From assembly GCF_003265705.1 (NCBI RefSeq), contig NW_020312904.1, positions 6,482,940 to 6,546,939 of the forward strand: DNA of 64,000 nucleotides, read 5' to 3'. The notes beneath the pieces are model-generated. The model was not told the origin of the DNA. It did not search any database and was given only the letters and a program-made list of their open reading frames with translations. The position numbers and the translations under genes are program-made. Position 1 is the stretch's first letter, and each line of letters starts with the position of its first letter. The DNA comes from Callorhinus ursinus. Lineage: Eukaryota > Chordata > Mammalia > Carnivora > Otariidae. Positions 1 to 18,376 of the stretch are shown here, piece by piece.

Positions 1-1056
1 TGTTTGTCTTTAATTTTGTTTCCAGCTCTCCTTTTGGGTCCTTCAGGAAAGCTTGTAATTTTCATCATCTAGCTTTTGCCCATTTCTCCTTTGGATTAGC
101 CCACTTGTATCTTTTTAATTTTGTTGCTATTATAAAATGAAACACTTTTTGCCTCTGAGTAGCAACACTAATTGCTTTCTGTGACCCTTTTGTCTGGGAA
201 GATTTAGAAATTATGTACTGGTACAATCTTTAAATGGGGGGGGATTTAGTAACATCTTTAAAAGCCCTCAGGCTCAACAGGCGAAATCCACAGGGAACCC
301 CAGCCAGCCCTTCACCCTGCTCCTGCCCCCTTTCCAAAAACTGTTGGCCATCGTGCCCACAGATGTGGTCAACTAAATTGATCTTGGGATGCCCCTGTGA
401 AGAAGACCAGTAGCCGTCAAGTGGGGAAGGGACGCAGCCTCTTTTGGCCTCGCCAGGAACAAATTGATGGCATTTCTGTACAGTTACAGAAGCATACAGT
501 TGATAGGATGCTACAACCTCGTGGCTGTTTGAGATTGTGTCTAAAAATAGGCCTGCCCACTGTGGAGTGGAATTCAGCTGTTTTTAGGCCTGATTCTGAA
601 AAATAGCTCAGAGCTGGTTATTTTTGCATGTGCACTTGCTTGGGCACCACAGCGTCTGAGGTGCATGTGTGGTGTTGGCGCCAGGTTTCCTGGAGCAGAG
701 ATTCTGCCTGGCAAGTGCCTCTCTCTCCAACCTGCTGTGGACTTGTGGGCTCTCCTGTGCCTTACCCCCCCATGGCCAGGGTGGGGCTTTACTGTCAGTA
801 AGAACAAATAGAGCAAAGATATTTTTGAAGTAGTCTGAGGGGTAAATTTTTTAAATGAGGTTAATTAAATTTTAAAGTGATTATTTTCTACACAGACATT
901 AATGTAAGTAGAAATGAAAAGGAAGAAAATGCAAACCACAGTTCTGCCGCCCTGAATAGTCACAAGGTTTTAATTTTCATACTGTTCTCTTTGGCTGTGG
1001 ACCAAATGAATGTCTGATTTCTAGAGCACTGTGACCATAATACAGGTACTCGTTTA

Positions 1057-1764
1057 CAGGCATACCTTTATTGCACTTCATTTTATTGCACTTTGCAGAT
1101 ACTGTGGGGTTTTTTGTTTGTTTGTTTGTTTGTTTTTACAAACTGAAGGTTTGTGGCAACCCTGCAGCAAGCATGTTAATCAGTGCCGTTTTTCCAACAG
1201 TGTTTGCTTCATGGTGTGTCTCAGTGTCACGTCTTGTTAATTCCTGGAGTATTTCATACATTTACATTATTATTATTACATTTGTTATGGTGATCTGTGA
1301 TCAAGATTATGACTTGCTGAAAGTTCAGAGGATAGTTAGCATTTTTTAACAAAGTATTTTTTATTAAGGGTACGTACATTGTTTAATTTTTATTTTTTTA
1401 AAGATTTATTTATTTGAGAGCGGGCAAGAGCCCCGAGGCAGGGGCAGAGGGAGAGGGAGAGGGAAAAGGAGAGAAGCACACTCCACACTGAGCACGGAGC
1501 CCGACACAGGGCTCCATCTCACAACCCTGAGATCGTGACCTTAGCCGAAACCAAGAGTCGGATGCTTAACCGACTGCACCACCTAAGTGCTCCTAGATGT
1601 TGTGGTTTTTTTGTTTATGTTTTTGGTTTTTTTTTTTTAGACATAATGCTGTTGCACACTTCAGACTACAGTATAGTATAAACATCAGTTTTACACACAC
1701 TGGGAAAGACATTCACTTGACTTGCTTTATCGGAATCCAAACCGCAATATTTCCGAGGTATGCT
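1057..1764 (+). mobile_element. Tigger-family (mariner-like) DNA transposon remnant, internally deleted and interrupted by a SINE
   Basis: The left end begins CAGGCATACC directly after a TA dinucleotide. It is followed by tracts matching, from memory, the Tigger1 5' region: a TTTATTGCAC-type run, then ACTGAAGGTTTGTGGCAACC near 1142. The right end, GAGGTATGCT near 1755-1764, is the inverted complement of the left terminus. The element is far shorter than an autonomous Tigger, has no transposase frame, and has a CanSINE at 1391-1593. A subfamily cannot be assigned without alignment. Confidence 0.8.
1391..1593 (-). mobile_element. CanSINE (tRNA-Lys-derived SINEC), antisense
   Basis: It reads from a T-rich tail with AAAGATTTATTTATTTGAGAG, through a purine-rich GAGGGAGAGG tract, to the diverged tRNA-like head ending CCACCTAAGTGCTCC. 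It lies inside the Tigger-like element, so it is the younger of the two. It is quite diverged from the younger SINE copies in this window. Confidence 0.88.
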
Positions 1765-1939
1765 CTTCTTCGTTGGACTGTAGACATAACAAGCGTTTCC
1801 CATGGTGCTAGCATCTGCACAGTTATTTTTAATTAGTATGTACTAGTTTGTTAAGTGGATTTACCGTACTTTGCTTAGTAATTTTCAAATGATAAAGAAT
1901 TAGGTTGTTGCCACAATTTAGGTTGCCCAAAGGAGTTGT

Positions 1940-2040
1940 GGCTATGGGTGGACCGTCTCAGCCAGCCTCAGTGACTGCAGGGTGGGAGCCTGGAGAGCAG
2001 GGTTTTTCTCTTCACTCTCCCCCTGCCTCTTTTCTTCTTA
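1940..2040. repeat. unidentified dispersed repeat, copy A
   Basis: This segment shares GGACCGTCTC, one mismatch, then GCCAGCCTCAGTGACTGCAG and further similarity with 4946-5045. Both copies run on into a pyrimidine-rich CCTGCCTCTT tract. I do not recognise the family. It could be part of an old LTR or a low-copy element. Confidence 0.6.
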
Positions 2041-2084
2041 CAAACATCACTGGAGTTAATAGGTTGGTACTTTGATTTTTGTTT

Positions 2085-2345
2085 GTTTTGAGATTTCCCT
2101 AGGATAAAAATCTTGTAATTAGAAGTACTAGGTCAAAAATACTAATATTTTTATTATCAAATTGCTTTTTTAAAAAGTTGTAGTAACTTATACTGCTTTT
2201 GTTATTGTTTGTACCAGCTTCATCCTAACCTCAGCAGATGGGGTATCATCTCTTAATTTTTTCTTGGAAAAATTAATAGCTATAAACTTGTGCGTCTAGT
2301 TTTTGCTGGCCTTAATTTGATCATGGTTGAAGGATTTTTTTTGTC
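2085..2345 (-). repeat. probable old LINE (L1M 3'-end type) fragment, antisense
   Basis: The wording TTCCCTAGGATAAAAATC, then AGTACTAGGTCAAAAA, then ATTATCAAATTGC resembles the 3' region of ancient L1M elements read in antisense. Divergence is high and the boundaries are approximate. Confidence 0.5.
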
Positions 2346-2899
2346 TTACATGATTAATATAATACAGGTTTGGACCCTCAGGGAGCAAACTTTTTTGATC
2401 TATAGCACGCTGGTGGATTTCTTTTTCTCTGGATAACTAACAGACTTGCAAATTCTGAGTTGGTTCCTTAAGTTGCTTCCTGGGCTTCTCAGCCAGGGAG
2501 CCAGTCAGCAAGTCCTGTCAACACCTCATCTTATTCTAAAGGCCTAATTGTACTGAGATCTGTCAGTCACTGAGAAAAATCTAGACTCTGCAACTCTGCA
2601 AACAGGATATAGAATTTGAAATATCAAGTCACTGGGCAAGTCTTTGTGCCTGATTGATCTACTTAGGAAGATCCCACGTTTGCACATACGTAAAACAAAT
2701 AACATGGATATATCCAGGTATAAACAGTGAGCTCAATTCTAGCAAATTTCAAGATTTCTTTTTAAAATGCTTCCCAATTTCTGAGTGTCTTGCTGATGGT
2801 TCAAGACAGGCTTCTGCCAGAAGTACAGACAGGGTTTTGGGGGTAGGCATTCCATATCTCACCTCTCCATTTACTATGAATGTTTTGCTTGTTATCATC

Positions 2900-3015
2900 T
2901 CTGAGCCTCAGTTTACAGAAAGGAGCAGTAACGCTTCCTAGTGCATGGCAAGGATGAACTACATTAACATGTATGTAAAGTGCCTGGCACAGTGGCTTGT
3001 ATTAGACATGCAGTA
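2900..3015 (+). repeat. MIR fragment
   Basis: It contains the MIR 3' half: ATCTCTGAGCCTCAGTTTAC, then AAGTGCCTGGCACAGTGGCT and a CAGTAAA end. Confidence 0.75.
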
Positions 3016-3109
3016 AACAGGAGAGAGCTGTGGATATTATAAATCAGATTCACGAGTGTTTGTCAGGATTTTTAAAAACCTGGATTTGGGTGCTCCTTGC
3101 TGAATTTGT

Positions 3110-3330
3110 GGTGCAGTAAAAGAAAGAATATGAGCTTTAGAATTGAGTTATAGTGTATCAGCTCCAGTTTATCCTAGAAGAGTGACTTTTGGCAAATTAT
3201 ATAATTTATCTTTTTTGTTTCCTCATCTCTGATAAGTTGAAATATACGTAAAACCACACAGTGCGTGACATGTAGAATAAATGGGGTCTGTTATTACATC
3301 AGTAGCACATACCTTAGGTAGTGATTAAAG
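3110..3330 (+). repeat. MIR fragment
   Basis: A diverged MIR: a 5' part with GAGCTTTAGAATTGAGTTATAG, then GTGACTTTTGGCAAATTAT, then CCTCATCTCTGATAAGTTGA. Ends are approximate. Confidence 0.6.
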
Positions 3331-3419
3331 GCAAATGTACTTTACTACGTTTGTTTTCACTAAGCAGAGAAAAGCCAGTGAATTCTTTGTCTTTAAGGAA
3401 GAGTTGTAGAGAAGATCAC

Positions 3420-3790
3420 ATTTCTGGAGCTCTTAAGGTTCTGAGAGCCAGGTGACTGACAAAGTGGGAAGGAATTTTTGGACCTAGGGATGCGTCAGAG
3501 AAGGCTTTGTGGTGAGAACGGAAGGTGGCCCGGAGGGGACTGAGCGGTTTGAGCCGGTGGAAAGGAGCAGAAATTGGGTTGAGAAGATGCCAAAGGGCTT
3601 CAGGGCATGTGGGGAGGGGAACACTGTCAAGACTTGGGTGAAGAAAAACTGTTCCAGGTGATTGGTGCTGGGAAAGAGAGCTTGTGGAGCTGTTATTCTC
3701 CCCAAGAAAGTTGAAAGCTGCAGTGACAAGGCTGGAGAGGTAAAGGGCAAATGCAGGAAGTGGAGAAGTAGCAGGATTAGGTGACATCTT
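3420..3790 (-). repeat. antisense L2 LINE fragment
   Basis: Phrases such as AGAGAAGGCTTTGTGGTG, CTGTTCCAGGTGATTGG and GCAGTGACAAGGCTGGAGAG follow the order of the L2 consensus read in reverse. Minus-strand frames here are open for up to about 120 codons but do not resemble a known protein. Confidence 0.5.
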
Positions 3791-4329
3791 AAAGATAAAG
3801 GATTACAGGAGGAGATGAGTTTGGGGTTATTCTAAAGCTTCTTCCTCAGGACAGCGGAGAGCTGAGTGGTTTTCCTGGAGGATGGGAAGTTGGGTCAGTT
3901 GAGGAAAGAACATTTTTGACACTGAAAATGAGTTGGTGATGGCCTAAGAATAAATATATTTTGTCATCTTTATAGAAGTTATTCTAGCCACAAGTGACTG
4001 TTCTGTCCCCCAACTACTACCTAAAGAGGGCCAGGGGCCTTGTCTTCTGGCCCCGCGTGGGCACTAGAACCACGGCCATGTGGTTGGTAAGTGCCACAGA
4101 CCCCACCCCATCTCGTCCCTGGCGGCCAGAGCCCAGCACCTCTTTGCCACTCTGTTTTCAGTATCCCACCCGATTTTGAACCCTGGACATTTTTTATTTG
4201 CAGCTTGGCTGTGTGCATTTTTTCTGACATTTCTAGGTGTTTTGTTTCATAGTCCCTCTGGTATGCCATATTGCATGAAATAGAAGTCTCTCACTCCCCA
4301 AGTGATAATATCCTACTCTGAAATCCTAG

Positions 4330-4945
4330 GAATAAGAGAAGAACTATATTAGTCAGGGTCCTGTAGGAAACAGATGGCACACTCACACTGGATAATTTGA
4401 GGAGCATTTAATTGGATCATTCAGGAGAAGGAAAGCTTTCTGTTCCAGGTGTGAAGGGTTTTGATGGAGGAATTAAGGGTTTATCCCACTGTTGGAAGAA
4501 CAGGGTGAAGGTCAGGGAAGCTGTGCCCGACCATCTCGGGCTGCGGTACCGCGGGGAGTGGTTCTCAGGAGCTCCCGGGGAAGCTGCCAGGCATCTGCGT
4601 CTGCTGGCACAGCCACCTCCGGGGCTACCAGGCTCTCCTTTTCCTTCTGATTTCCAAATCTCTCTTGTGCTTCTCTTTGCATCCGTGCTGGAAAGGGGGT
4701 TATGGAAAGTAGCTCCCAGCTTCTGCTCTGCAGAAGAGGACTTAGAAGGAGGGTCATCAGGACGCCAAGCTAACCGCAGTGCAGAGTTGGGACTGTTTAC
4801 AAAGGGTGAGCAGGGGTGGGGGCACCGGTGGAGAAAATAGAGTCTCCTGCACCAGCAGCAGCAGTTGCTACTCCCCCAGGCCTGGAAGGCAAGAGGAGGA
4901 AGCAGTTCCTGAGGCCTGGGGACAGTGGCTGTCAGGGCTGCCAGC
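4330..4945. other. non-coding segment, possibly an old LTR or LINE remnant
   Basis: It begins TTAGTCAGGGTCCTGTAGGA, a phrase typical of interspersed repeats carrying the GTCAGGG...AAACAGA wording, and then becomes GC-richer. Both strands have chance open frames (246 codons on the minus strand at 4417-5157), but their composition is proline/serine-rich shadow sequence. I cannot assign a family. Confidence 0.3.
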
Positions 4946-5045
4946 GCGGCCATTGGCGGACCGTCTCCGCCAGCCTCAGTGACTGCAGGGTTGGAGCTCA
5001 GACAGCAAATCCTTCCTCCCCACTCTTCCTGCCTCTTCCCAGCCA
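4946..5045. repeat. unidentified dispersed repeat, copy B
   Basis: This is the partner of 1940-2040, sharing GGACCGTCTC-GCCAGCCTCAGTGACTGCAGGGT in the same orientation with a single mismatch in the core. It adjoins the unassigned segment at 4330-4945. Confidence 0.6.
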
Positions 5046-6727
5046 GATGGGGCCAGAAGCCAGGGGCACTGGAGCCTCTTAGGGTCCCTACTGTGCCCCC
5101 TCCCGGGACATAGAGCAGCGTGGAGATGGGTGAGCAGGGAGGCTGGAGGACAAACAATAATCCACCAGGCAGAGGCCATCACTAGAAGTGTAGGGCATGT
5201 TTTTATCTTGAGAAGTGAAGCATTTTTTCAAGGCAAGGAAGGAGAAGGAGCAGAAAAACAGTGGTTAAGAAAGAGGAAACAGGTGCTTAAAAAGATCTTG
5301 GAGGAACCTGTGTTGAGGACAGTTTGGAGAACTTGTAGAGAAGAGTGGACTGGGGAGTGGGATGGTGTTGGGCATGTGAAGGAAGGAGGACGAGAGCCAC
5401 TGTTGTCTTCTGTAAGACGGCGAGGTCGTGGGCCCGGTGACGGGATGGAGAGCAGGCCACAGGCAGAAGCTGTGGTTGCCACGAGGTCGGTGTGTGAACT
5501 CTAGGCTGTGAACACAAAGGCAGTAAGTTGGGGACCTTGCTAGTCAACTCCACAGCCCTCTGAAACCATTCAGAAAGCTAGGAAAACAGAAAATCAAAAG
5601 GGGAAGTCAGGGAAAGGGAGAGTTGGGGAGGGAGGTGCATGGGCAAACCTCTTTTCAGAGTGCATATACAAGTTCCTCATGGGTGACTTCCTTTGGGGTG
5701 TCAGGTTTTCTTTAACCACATCTGTATTCATTCAAACAAGGAAATTCAGGCATTTGTCATTACTAATCACAATGCTGATTATGTTTGCTTTTTTAAAACG
5801 ATAGGATAGTATTGGAATGATCTCTGTTAGTAGCTTATTTTATAATGCTAATACTAAAATTACAGATACTCGGGGCTGACGTTTTCAATTACTTGTATAC
5901 TTGGTTTTCCTAATTGCTTTGCTTGGAACTCCTAAAACAGACGAACTTGTATTCACTTTCTCGTGACCGGATCCTTCATGTATACTAAGAATTTTTAGTG
6001 TGACCTGTACCCTGCGGGAAGTATTTGGCTGGGAATTTTTTCTTTTTCGTCTTGTCCGTAAACCAGAACTATAACAATAGGGAGAAAGGGCATTCTACAG
6101 GACAGGGAGTCTCCAGAGAAGGGCTGGGAATGGACCTCTGAGGAATCGTGCCCAAATCTGTGCCCCTGTGGAGATAGGGTTTTCTCAGGGACCAGGCAGC
6201 ATGCGGTGGGACTGGCTGGTGTTAAACTGGTCTTTAGCTCTTAGAAGCTCCTGCTAAGAAAAAATTTGGAGCAAGTGACAACATTGTTTATGTACACAGA
6301 GTTTCAGAAACCTGATTTTATTTACGGAAGGATTAATTAAACGTAAAATATTTATTTGTGGAGAGGTTATCTCTTGAGAAAGGTTTTCGTTAAACTTCCA
6401 GATGTAGTCTTTTTGTCCACTGTAACCCATCTCAGCTGCTTTCTATCATGCAGAGAAGGCCACTGGCCATGAGAGCCAAGAGAGAGGCACACCGCAAACA
6501 GGAGAGACACCTGTGCTGACACAAGGTTTTCGGCAGTGTGGGATGTATAATGGGGGAGGTCCTGGTGAGACGGGGGCAGAGAAGGGACATGCTGACAAGT
6601 CTTGCTGGTGGCCACCCACTTTCATGGCTGACCTCTGGCAGGACAGGCGGCAGCTGTCGCTGACTGCATCCTGGGTCCTCCGGGTAGTGCAGCACTAGGA
6701 ACGTGGCCTGAGGGGGCCTGCTGCTCA

Positions 6728-6830
6728 GGAGCCTTGGGAGCTCTGTGCTTCAGTCTCATCATCTGTAAAATGAGGATGTCCGTGCCGTGAGGGCCAGTGA
6801 CAGTGCGTGTGAAGGGTGGCTCCTGTCCCG
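6728..6830 (+). repeat. MIR fragment
   Basis: It shows the MIR core CTTCAGTCTCATCATCTGT followed by AAAATGAGGATG and a degenerate continuation. Confidence 0.7.
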
Positions 6831-7339
6831 GGCTCTGCGGTAAGCTGTGGTCTGTTGCCCGGCAGATTCACTGGAACACAGAAAAGAGCAGTCTGTTGCA
6901 GCGGCATTTTGAAGATGATGAGAAGCGGTTTCCTTTAGATTCTGAGATTGTTTGTACTTGAATGTTTAAAGATGACTTTGGGTCATGTGATTATATAATC
7001 AAACTTAATATCAAAGTAGTAGACTCTCATCTAGCTATTTTAGACTTAAGATATTTCAGGAAGAAGTGGGGCAGCTTTCTGAGTTTGGAGTTACTGACCA
7101 TCTTCAGCCATGACCCACGTTTACTCTCCAAAGCCTCTTTAGGGCTCTCATGTAGACTCAAGTTGGGTTTTTTCCCTTGGAACTGGGCCTGGAGGATTTT
7201 TCAGGCAGGGTGTTCAGCATCCCCCAGCTCTGCTTTTAGATCGATCATGTTCTATTTTCTCTTCCTGCAACTCTCTCATCTCCCCGCCACACCACCACCT
7301 CTGAGTAGGTATGTTCTAGCCTAGTTCTCTAAAGCCTAG

Positions 7340-7870
7340 TTCTTAGACCATTTGCTGGTTCACAGAATGCCTGCTGTGTGCTCTTTACCATTTAATGACG
7401 TGAGGATTACAGCAAGGCACAGTCTCTGGCCTTTAGGAAGTTGGCATTCTAGTGGGGGGAGAGACAGATAGTATACAAGTAGTGTTTCTGTGTCTGTCGG
7501 GGAAAAGCCCAGCCTCAGGGGTGGAGTTAGCTGTTCTGAATAGGATGGCCAGAGGAGGCCTTACCAGTCAGTTGACATTTGCCCAGGGACTGGAAGGAAG
7601 TAAGAGGGGCAAGCCATGCTGCTACAGGAGAAGCACATCGGAGGCTAGAGCAAAATTCCTCTGTAGAAATGCCTCTGGTGGTCACGGGAGCAGGACACAG
7701 CAGGACTAGGGCAGTGGGCCGCGGGAGAGGAGGTCAGGGAGGTAATGGGGTGGAGATAGGGACCCCCAGAACAGCTTCACTTGAATGAGATGGGGATCTC
7801 CCACTGGGCTTGGGGACAAGGAATCCAACTTACCTTTTAAAAGGATCACTGACTTTCCTGCCAGCAACTT
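7340..7870 (-). repeat. antisense L2 LINE fragment
   Basis: The order ATGCCTGCTGTGTGCTCT, AGCAAGGCACAGTCTCTGGC, GTTGGCATTCTAGTGGGGGG, AGACAGATAG and onward to AAAAGGATCACTGAC follows the L2 consensus read in antisense. No coding frame remains. Confidence 0.65.
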
Positions 7871-7974
7871 TATTGTCTACTAGTTCCTGAGCAGGAACTA
7901 AGAAACTAGCTTAGTAAGCCATTGTAGGAAAACTTTGTCCTAACTTACCCTAACCCATAGGTATTTCACAACTT

Positions 7975-8132
7975 TTTTGGGGGGGCAGGGCGTGAGGGGG
8001 AAAGAGAATCTTAAGCAGGCTCTACGCCCAGCTTGGAGCCCAACATGGGGCTCGATCTCATAACCCTCATATTATGACCTGGGCCGAAACCAAGAGCTGG
8101 ACACTTAACTGACTGAGCCACACAGGCACCTC
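7975..8132 (-). mobile_element. older CanSINE, antisense, truncated
   Basis: It has GCTCGATCTCATAACC and GACCTGGGCCGAAACCAAGA, and ends ACTGAGCCACACAGGCACC, the reverse complement of a tRNA-like SINE head. It lacks the long TTTATTT tail of younger copies. Confidence 0.85.
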
Positions 8133-9296
8133 TTGCAACTTCTTTTTTAAATAATTGATTTGAAAGACTTTTGGAGCAGTTTGGCCTTGTCTTACTCAGC
8201 TGACTCTGAGAAGGAGATAGGCCCAGGCAAAAGGCAAAATGAAATTATCTCTTGATTAATTATCTAAGAGGAGTGGTACATTACATGCTGATTACATAAG
8301 TGAAGGTAATGCAAGGTGTTGACCCAATCAGATGATTTTGGGATGAGTCTAGGTCCGAGCTTGATGAATTTTTATTTTCCTCTATATCTTGTACTGTCCT
8401 CCAGAGTGACCATTTCAATTCCCTCTTTCACAGTAATGGCCAGTAATAACTCTGTGAATATTAGATTGGCAAATAAAACATGATGTGGGTGTTAGAGGTG
8501 CTGGAACTTCTTGCAGAGCTCCAGAAAGAATCTGGAAGAATGGTCACTGCTGCTTTGGCTTATGCTGCCTAGTCTTTTGTCCCTGGGAGTTAACGATAGA
8601 TGGTTGAAGGGAGGAATGCCTTGCACACAACTGCCTGTCAAGAAAGAGATTAAGCCTGGGTCTGTGCAGATTGCTGCAGCAATAAGGAATCCATATAATG
8701 AGAGGAGTTGAGTGTCCTGGGGTCGCCAGTCATCACAGGTAGTTGGTAATTACAGGAAACCTGCACTAACGTGTATTTGGACACAAGAGACTGATTTCTG
8801 TTCTCGGGCCAGTTCTGTTTCTCAAAGTTGGGGAGGGCAGGGACAGCCAGTAGAGGGGCTGCCTGGCGCTCATCATTATTTGAGACCTCAGTCCGGCGAT
8901 CGGGCTAATACAGGAAAGCAAATAGATAAAGTGTTTTTTCTCACCCTCCCCAGCATAACTGGAAGACTGACTTAAAAATTGCTTTTTTTTTTTTTAATTA
9001 ACAGTAATAGCACAGCCCCATATTTTCACCCAGTTGAATGTTGGGGGCTCATTTATGAATTTAATAATGAGGTGGGTTTTTTGTTGTTTTTGTTTTTATT
9101 TTCTGTACCAAATTTGTATTTACCCAGAATGTTTCTTTTCATACTTACATAGACTTCTGCCTCACCCCTGAGGCCATTTCTCTGCTTATTGGCATTTTCA
9201 GAAATGGATGGGATAAGAAATAAAAGGTGAAATTCAAACCAGTTCCCTTCATCTGGGCATCTGAATTATCGTATCCCCTCCATCACCCAGGCTTGA

Positions 9297-15182
<5,886 letters not shown>

Positions 15183-15389
15183 TAATTTGTAAGATTTGTT
15201 TAACTTTGATTTTTATCGGGAATACGGGTCCCTAGGTTACAGAGTCGTGTTCAGGCAGCACGGCGTAGCAGAGCGAGCGTCCCTGCTCTTCCCCTGCTCG
15301 AACCCGCCTGCCGGCTGCTCTGCCGCTTTCCTTGCTTTCTACACAGTGAGCTTTTGCTGCTATTTGTTTTGCTTATTGATCCTTTTCCC

Positions 15390-16163
15390 CCATTTTTCAA
15401 CATCTGACTCTGTAATGCTTACAAAGTGTGCTATGATTCTATCGCCTTTCTTCTGAAACTCTTCATTTCTCTAGAATTATTAATTCATGTCGTTACAGCT
15501 TTTCTCGGACCACATCTCTCTAATTCAAACTTGACAACAGAATGTTCATTCTTTAGGTTAGTTTCATAACTGTTATCCTGGGGTGTTCGTCATCATTGTC
15601 ACTCCCTTCTTTCCTCCAGCGAGTGCTGTTTCCTGAACCCCATGTCTTTGCCTTTCTTAGTCTGCGCCCTCATTTAACGCTGTGCATCATCCCCAAGGAG
15701 TTTCCCGAGATCTTGGCTTGTATGGGAATATGAGTCTGTCCCATCCTCATGTTTACTTGAGGGTTGGTTGAGTATAGAATTCTAGATTTGAAACAGTTTT
15801 CTCTCACTGTCTTGGGAGTCCTGGCTCCTGACTTGTCCTCGAGCTTCTGGCGCCGCATTGGAGGGGACGGGAGCCGTGCATGGTTTTCGGTCCTTAGTGT
15901 GAGTGTGTGTACCACCTTTCTCCTCTGGAGGGTTTGAGGATCTTCTCGGTTTCCCTTGGGGTGGGTCTCTTCACTCGCTGTGCTGCTCCCCCTGGGAGAT
16001 CTTGCCGTCTGTAAACTCCTGTCTCCCATCTCCCACTTGGGGAAGTTTGTCATGTGTTGTTTCTTGGATAATTTCCTTCCCTCTGTTTTCTCTGTTCTTT
16101 CTGGAATCCTGTGAATTAGGTACCTCCTGGATCAGTCCTCTGGCTTTACCTTTTCTCTCCTGG

Positions 16164-16204
<41 letters not shown>

Positions 16205-16300
16205 TTGTTCTAATTTCTCCACGCTCTTTTCCGCTGTACCATCTAACTATTTATTTATTTATCTTCATTTCTGACATTCTCAAAACATCTTTCTTCTCTG
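15390..16300 (-). repeat. old LINE fragment, antisense
   Basis: The order GAGTATAGAATTCTAGAT, then TTTGAGGATCTTCTC, GTGTTGTTTCTTGGATAATT and CTCTGTTTTCTCTGTTC is that of an ancient LINE internal or 5' region read in antisense. No coding frame remains. The family assignment is from memory of consensus wording and is uncertain. Confidence 0.5.
16166..16198. repeat. (TC)n microsatellite
   Basis: About 16 uninterrupted TC units inside the old LINE fragment. A length polymorphism would be expected. Confidence 0.95.
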
Positions 16301-18029
16301 AACATCCCTGTTGCGGGGACCGCTAACTGCTTGAATTGGGCTGGGTTAAGGACCTAACTCCTCTTAAAATTTTGAGCTAATGACCTGGTTTCTGGCCCCA
16401 CTTTCTGAGACACCTGCTTCCCAGGCTCTGTGCCACTCGGTGCCTGGTGTTCTTTCTAGTGACCCCTCTCCTGCGCTCATTCCTCTTCTGTGCCGTTCAG
16501 ACCGCTGGGTCGCGCCCTCTTTGTCCGATTGCCAGCATCCGGAAACGGGGACATCTCTCGTGTGTTTTCCCTTTCCCGTTCTTGGTTGTCCTCGTGAAGT
16601 TGTCGTATAAGTTTATCCCTTTATCTTTGTGGGAAGGGAAAAGAAGTGGAAATGTATGTTCAGTCTCTGATACTTAATTACATAAGAGTTTTTGTATTGA
16701 TTTATATTTAGAATTTACCATACTTGACGAATATACCGATGATTTTCAATCATAGTGAAGAAGTATCGTATCAGCCTGGATCATGGTATTCTTGGATACT
16801 TTATACTGTTCTTTTGCTCACCCCCTGTACTTCCCCCACCAAAAGCATTATATTTTTATCATTGCCTTGTTTCCAGAATTTATAAGAGTGTCTGATAAAA
16901 AGGAAGTCAAGGCTATAAACTACAGTAAAAAATGTAGTTAATATGAAGTTTACATATATATTTTTTTATATTAGAACATTCTAATTCAGTCACACGAGGA
17001 GCTTGCTTTCCCTCTAAGACCCTCCCCCACCACATGAGGTTTTTTCCTCCCTCCTTCCCTCTCCGTCACCATAGTCACTCCCGATCCCCAGGTTTGGAAT
17101 AGATTTGCTTCTTAGACACGGTGACATTTTACAATACGAAAGTCTTAAAGAGACATAACATTTAAGACCCTAAAGTACAAAATTCTTTAAATAGTCAACT
17201 CTGAGTACTCCCTAGTCTATCAGTCATCATCTTGCCTCATTTGGTGGCCTGCCTGCCATATTTAGTGGTTTGTTTTGTTTGGTTTATTTGTTATTTTAGG
17301 TGTGTGTCCCTGCCCATCTGCCAGTGTTTTCTTTATTTCAACATAGAATATTATTAATATCTCTCAGAGTAACTTCTGTGTGTAAACTGTTGAACATTCT
17401 GTAGCAGTAATTGGTAACCAGTAATCAGCAGGTTAGCTCCTGCCCAGCAGATCCCTAAATCCTGTGTCTCAATCCAGGTCTAGTTTATAGAAAGAAAGCA
17501 CCTGAGAATATGACCACCCTAAGCCACAGGTGGTCCCTCTGTCCCAGAAAGGTTGATGACCGGCAGGCCTGCCTTTTAAAATTCCTAATCGGAAGTCTGT
17601 ATCTTTAGAAAGTGACAATTTAGCTTACTACTTGTCAGCTTTGATCTCAAAGTAAAATCTGGCATGTTATATAATTAGAACAGATATGCTGAATATGATA
17701 AATCATTCTCTCTTGCCCATCCCCGCCCCCCCGCATTGTCCACTAGGTGGTTAAGATAACATGAAGCAATTTAGGTAGAGAATACTGAAAGTGTTTTTTG
17801 TTTTTTAAAATATTAATTTCAGCCTCAGCTATTTCAGAAGTACTTCAAATTAATCATATGTTCTAAGGGATAAAAGTTGGAATGCTTCCTTTAAAGGTAA
17901 AAGGCATAAAAGCAGGTATTTTTGTCCCTAGGCTGCTTCTGTATAGTAGAGGTTCTATGGTTGGCTCCACCAGGGCTGCAAATGCCACCATCTCTTTTAA
18001 TAATGGGTTTCAGAATCCAAACAATGGAC

Positions 18030-18090
18030 CAGTCTTTTTTTTTTCAATTGAGATATAATTGACCTATAACGTTATATTAGTTTCATGACA
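18030..18090 (-). repeat. short L1 3'-end fragment, antisense
   Basis: TTCAATTGAGATATAATTGA followed by CCTATAACGTTATATTAGTT matches the usual antisense start of L1M 3' ends. Only about 60 bp remain. Confidence 0.6.
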
Positions 18091-18180
18091 AATCTTAAAT
18101 AAATCTCAGACTGTAGCTTTATGCTTATTTCCTTATATTGTACTCACACGATGCCAGGGCCCTTTAAAAATACTAAAATT

Positions 18181-18376
18181 TGGCGGTGGCTGGATGGCTC
18201 AGTCGTTAGGCATCTGCCTTCAGCTTAGGTCATGATCCCAGGGTCCCGGGATCAAGGCCCTTCTTGGGCTCCCTGCTCAGCGGGGAGCCTGCTTCTCCCT
18301 CTCCAGCTCCCCCTGCTTGTATTCCCTCTCTCGCTGTCTCTGTCAAATAAATAAATAGAATCTTAAAAAAAAAAAA
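18181..18376 (+). mobile_element. CanSINE, sense
   Basis: It runs from GGCTGGATGGCTCAGTCGTT through CATGATCCCAGGGTCCCGGG and CTCCCTGCTCAGCGGGGAGC to CTGTCAAATAAATAAATAG and a poly(A) tail. The complete body has A/B-box-like tRNA wording. This is the arctoid-type body. Confidence 0.96.

Noticed and set aside
4417..5157. 246-codon minus-strand open frame
   Set aside because: Pro/Ser/Gly-rich with no domain I recognise, no splice or start context, and it overlaps a dispersed repeat.
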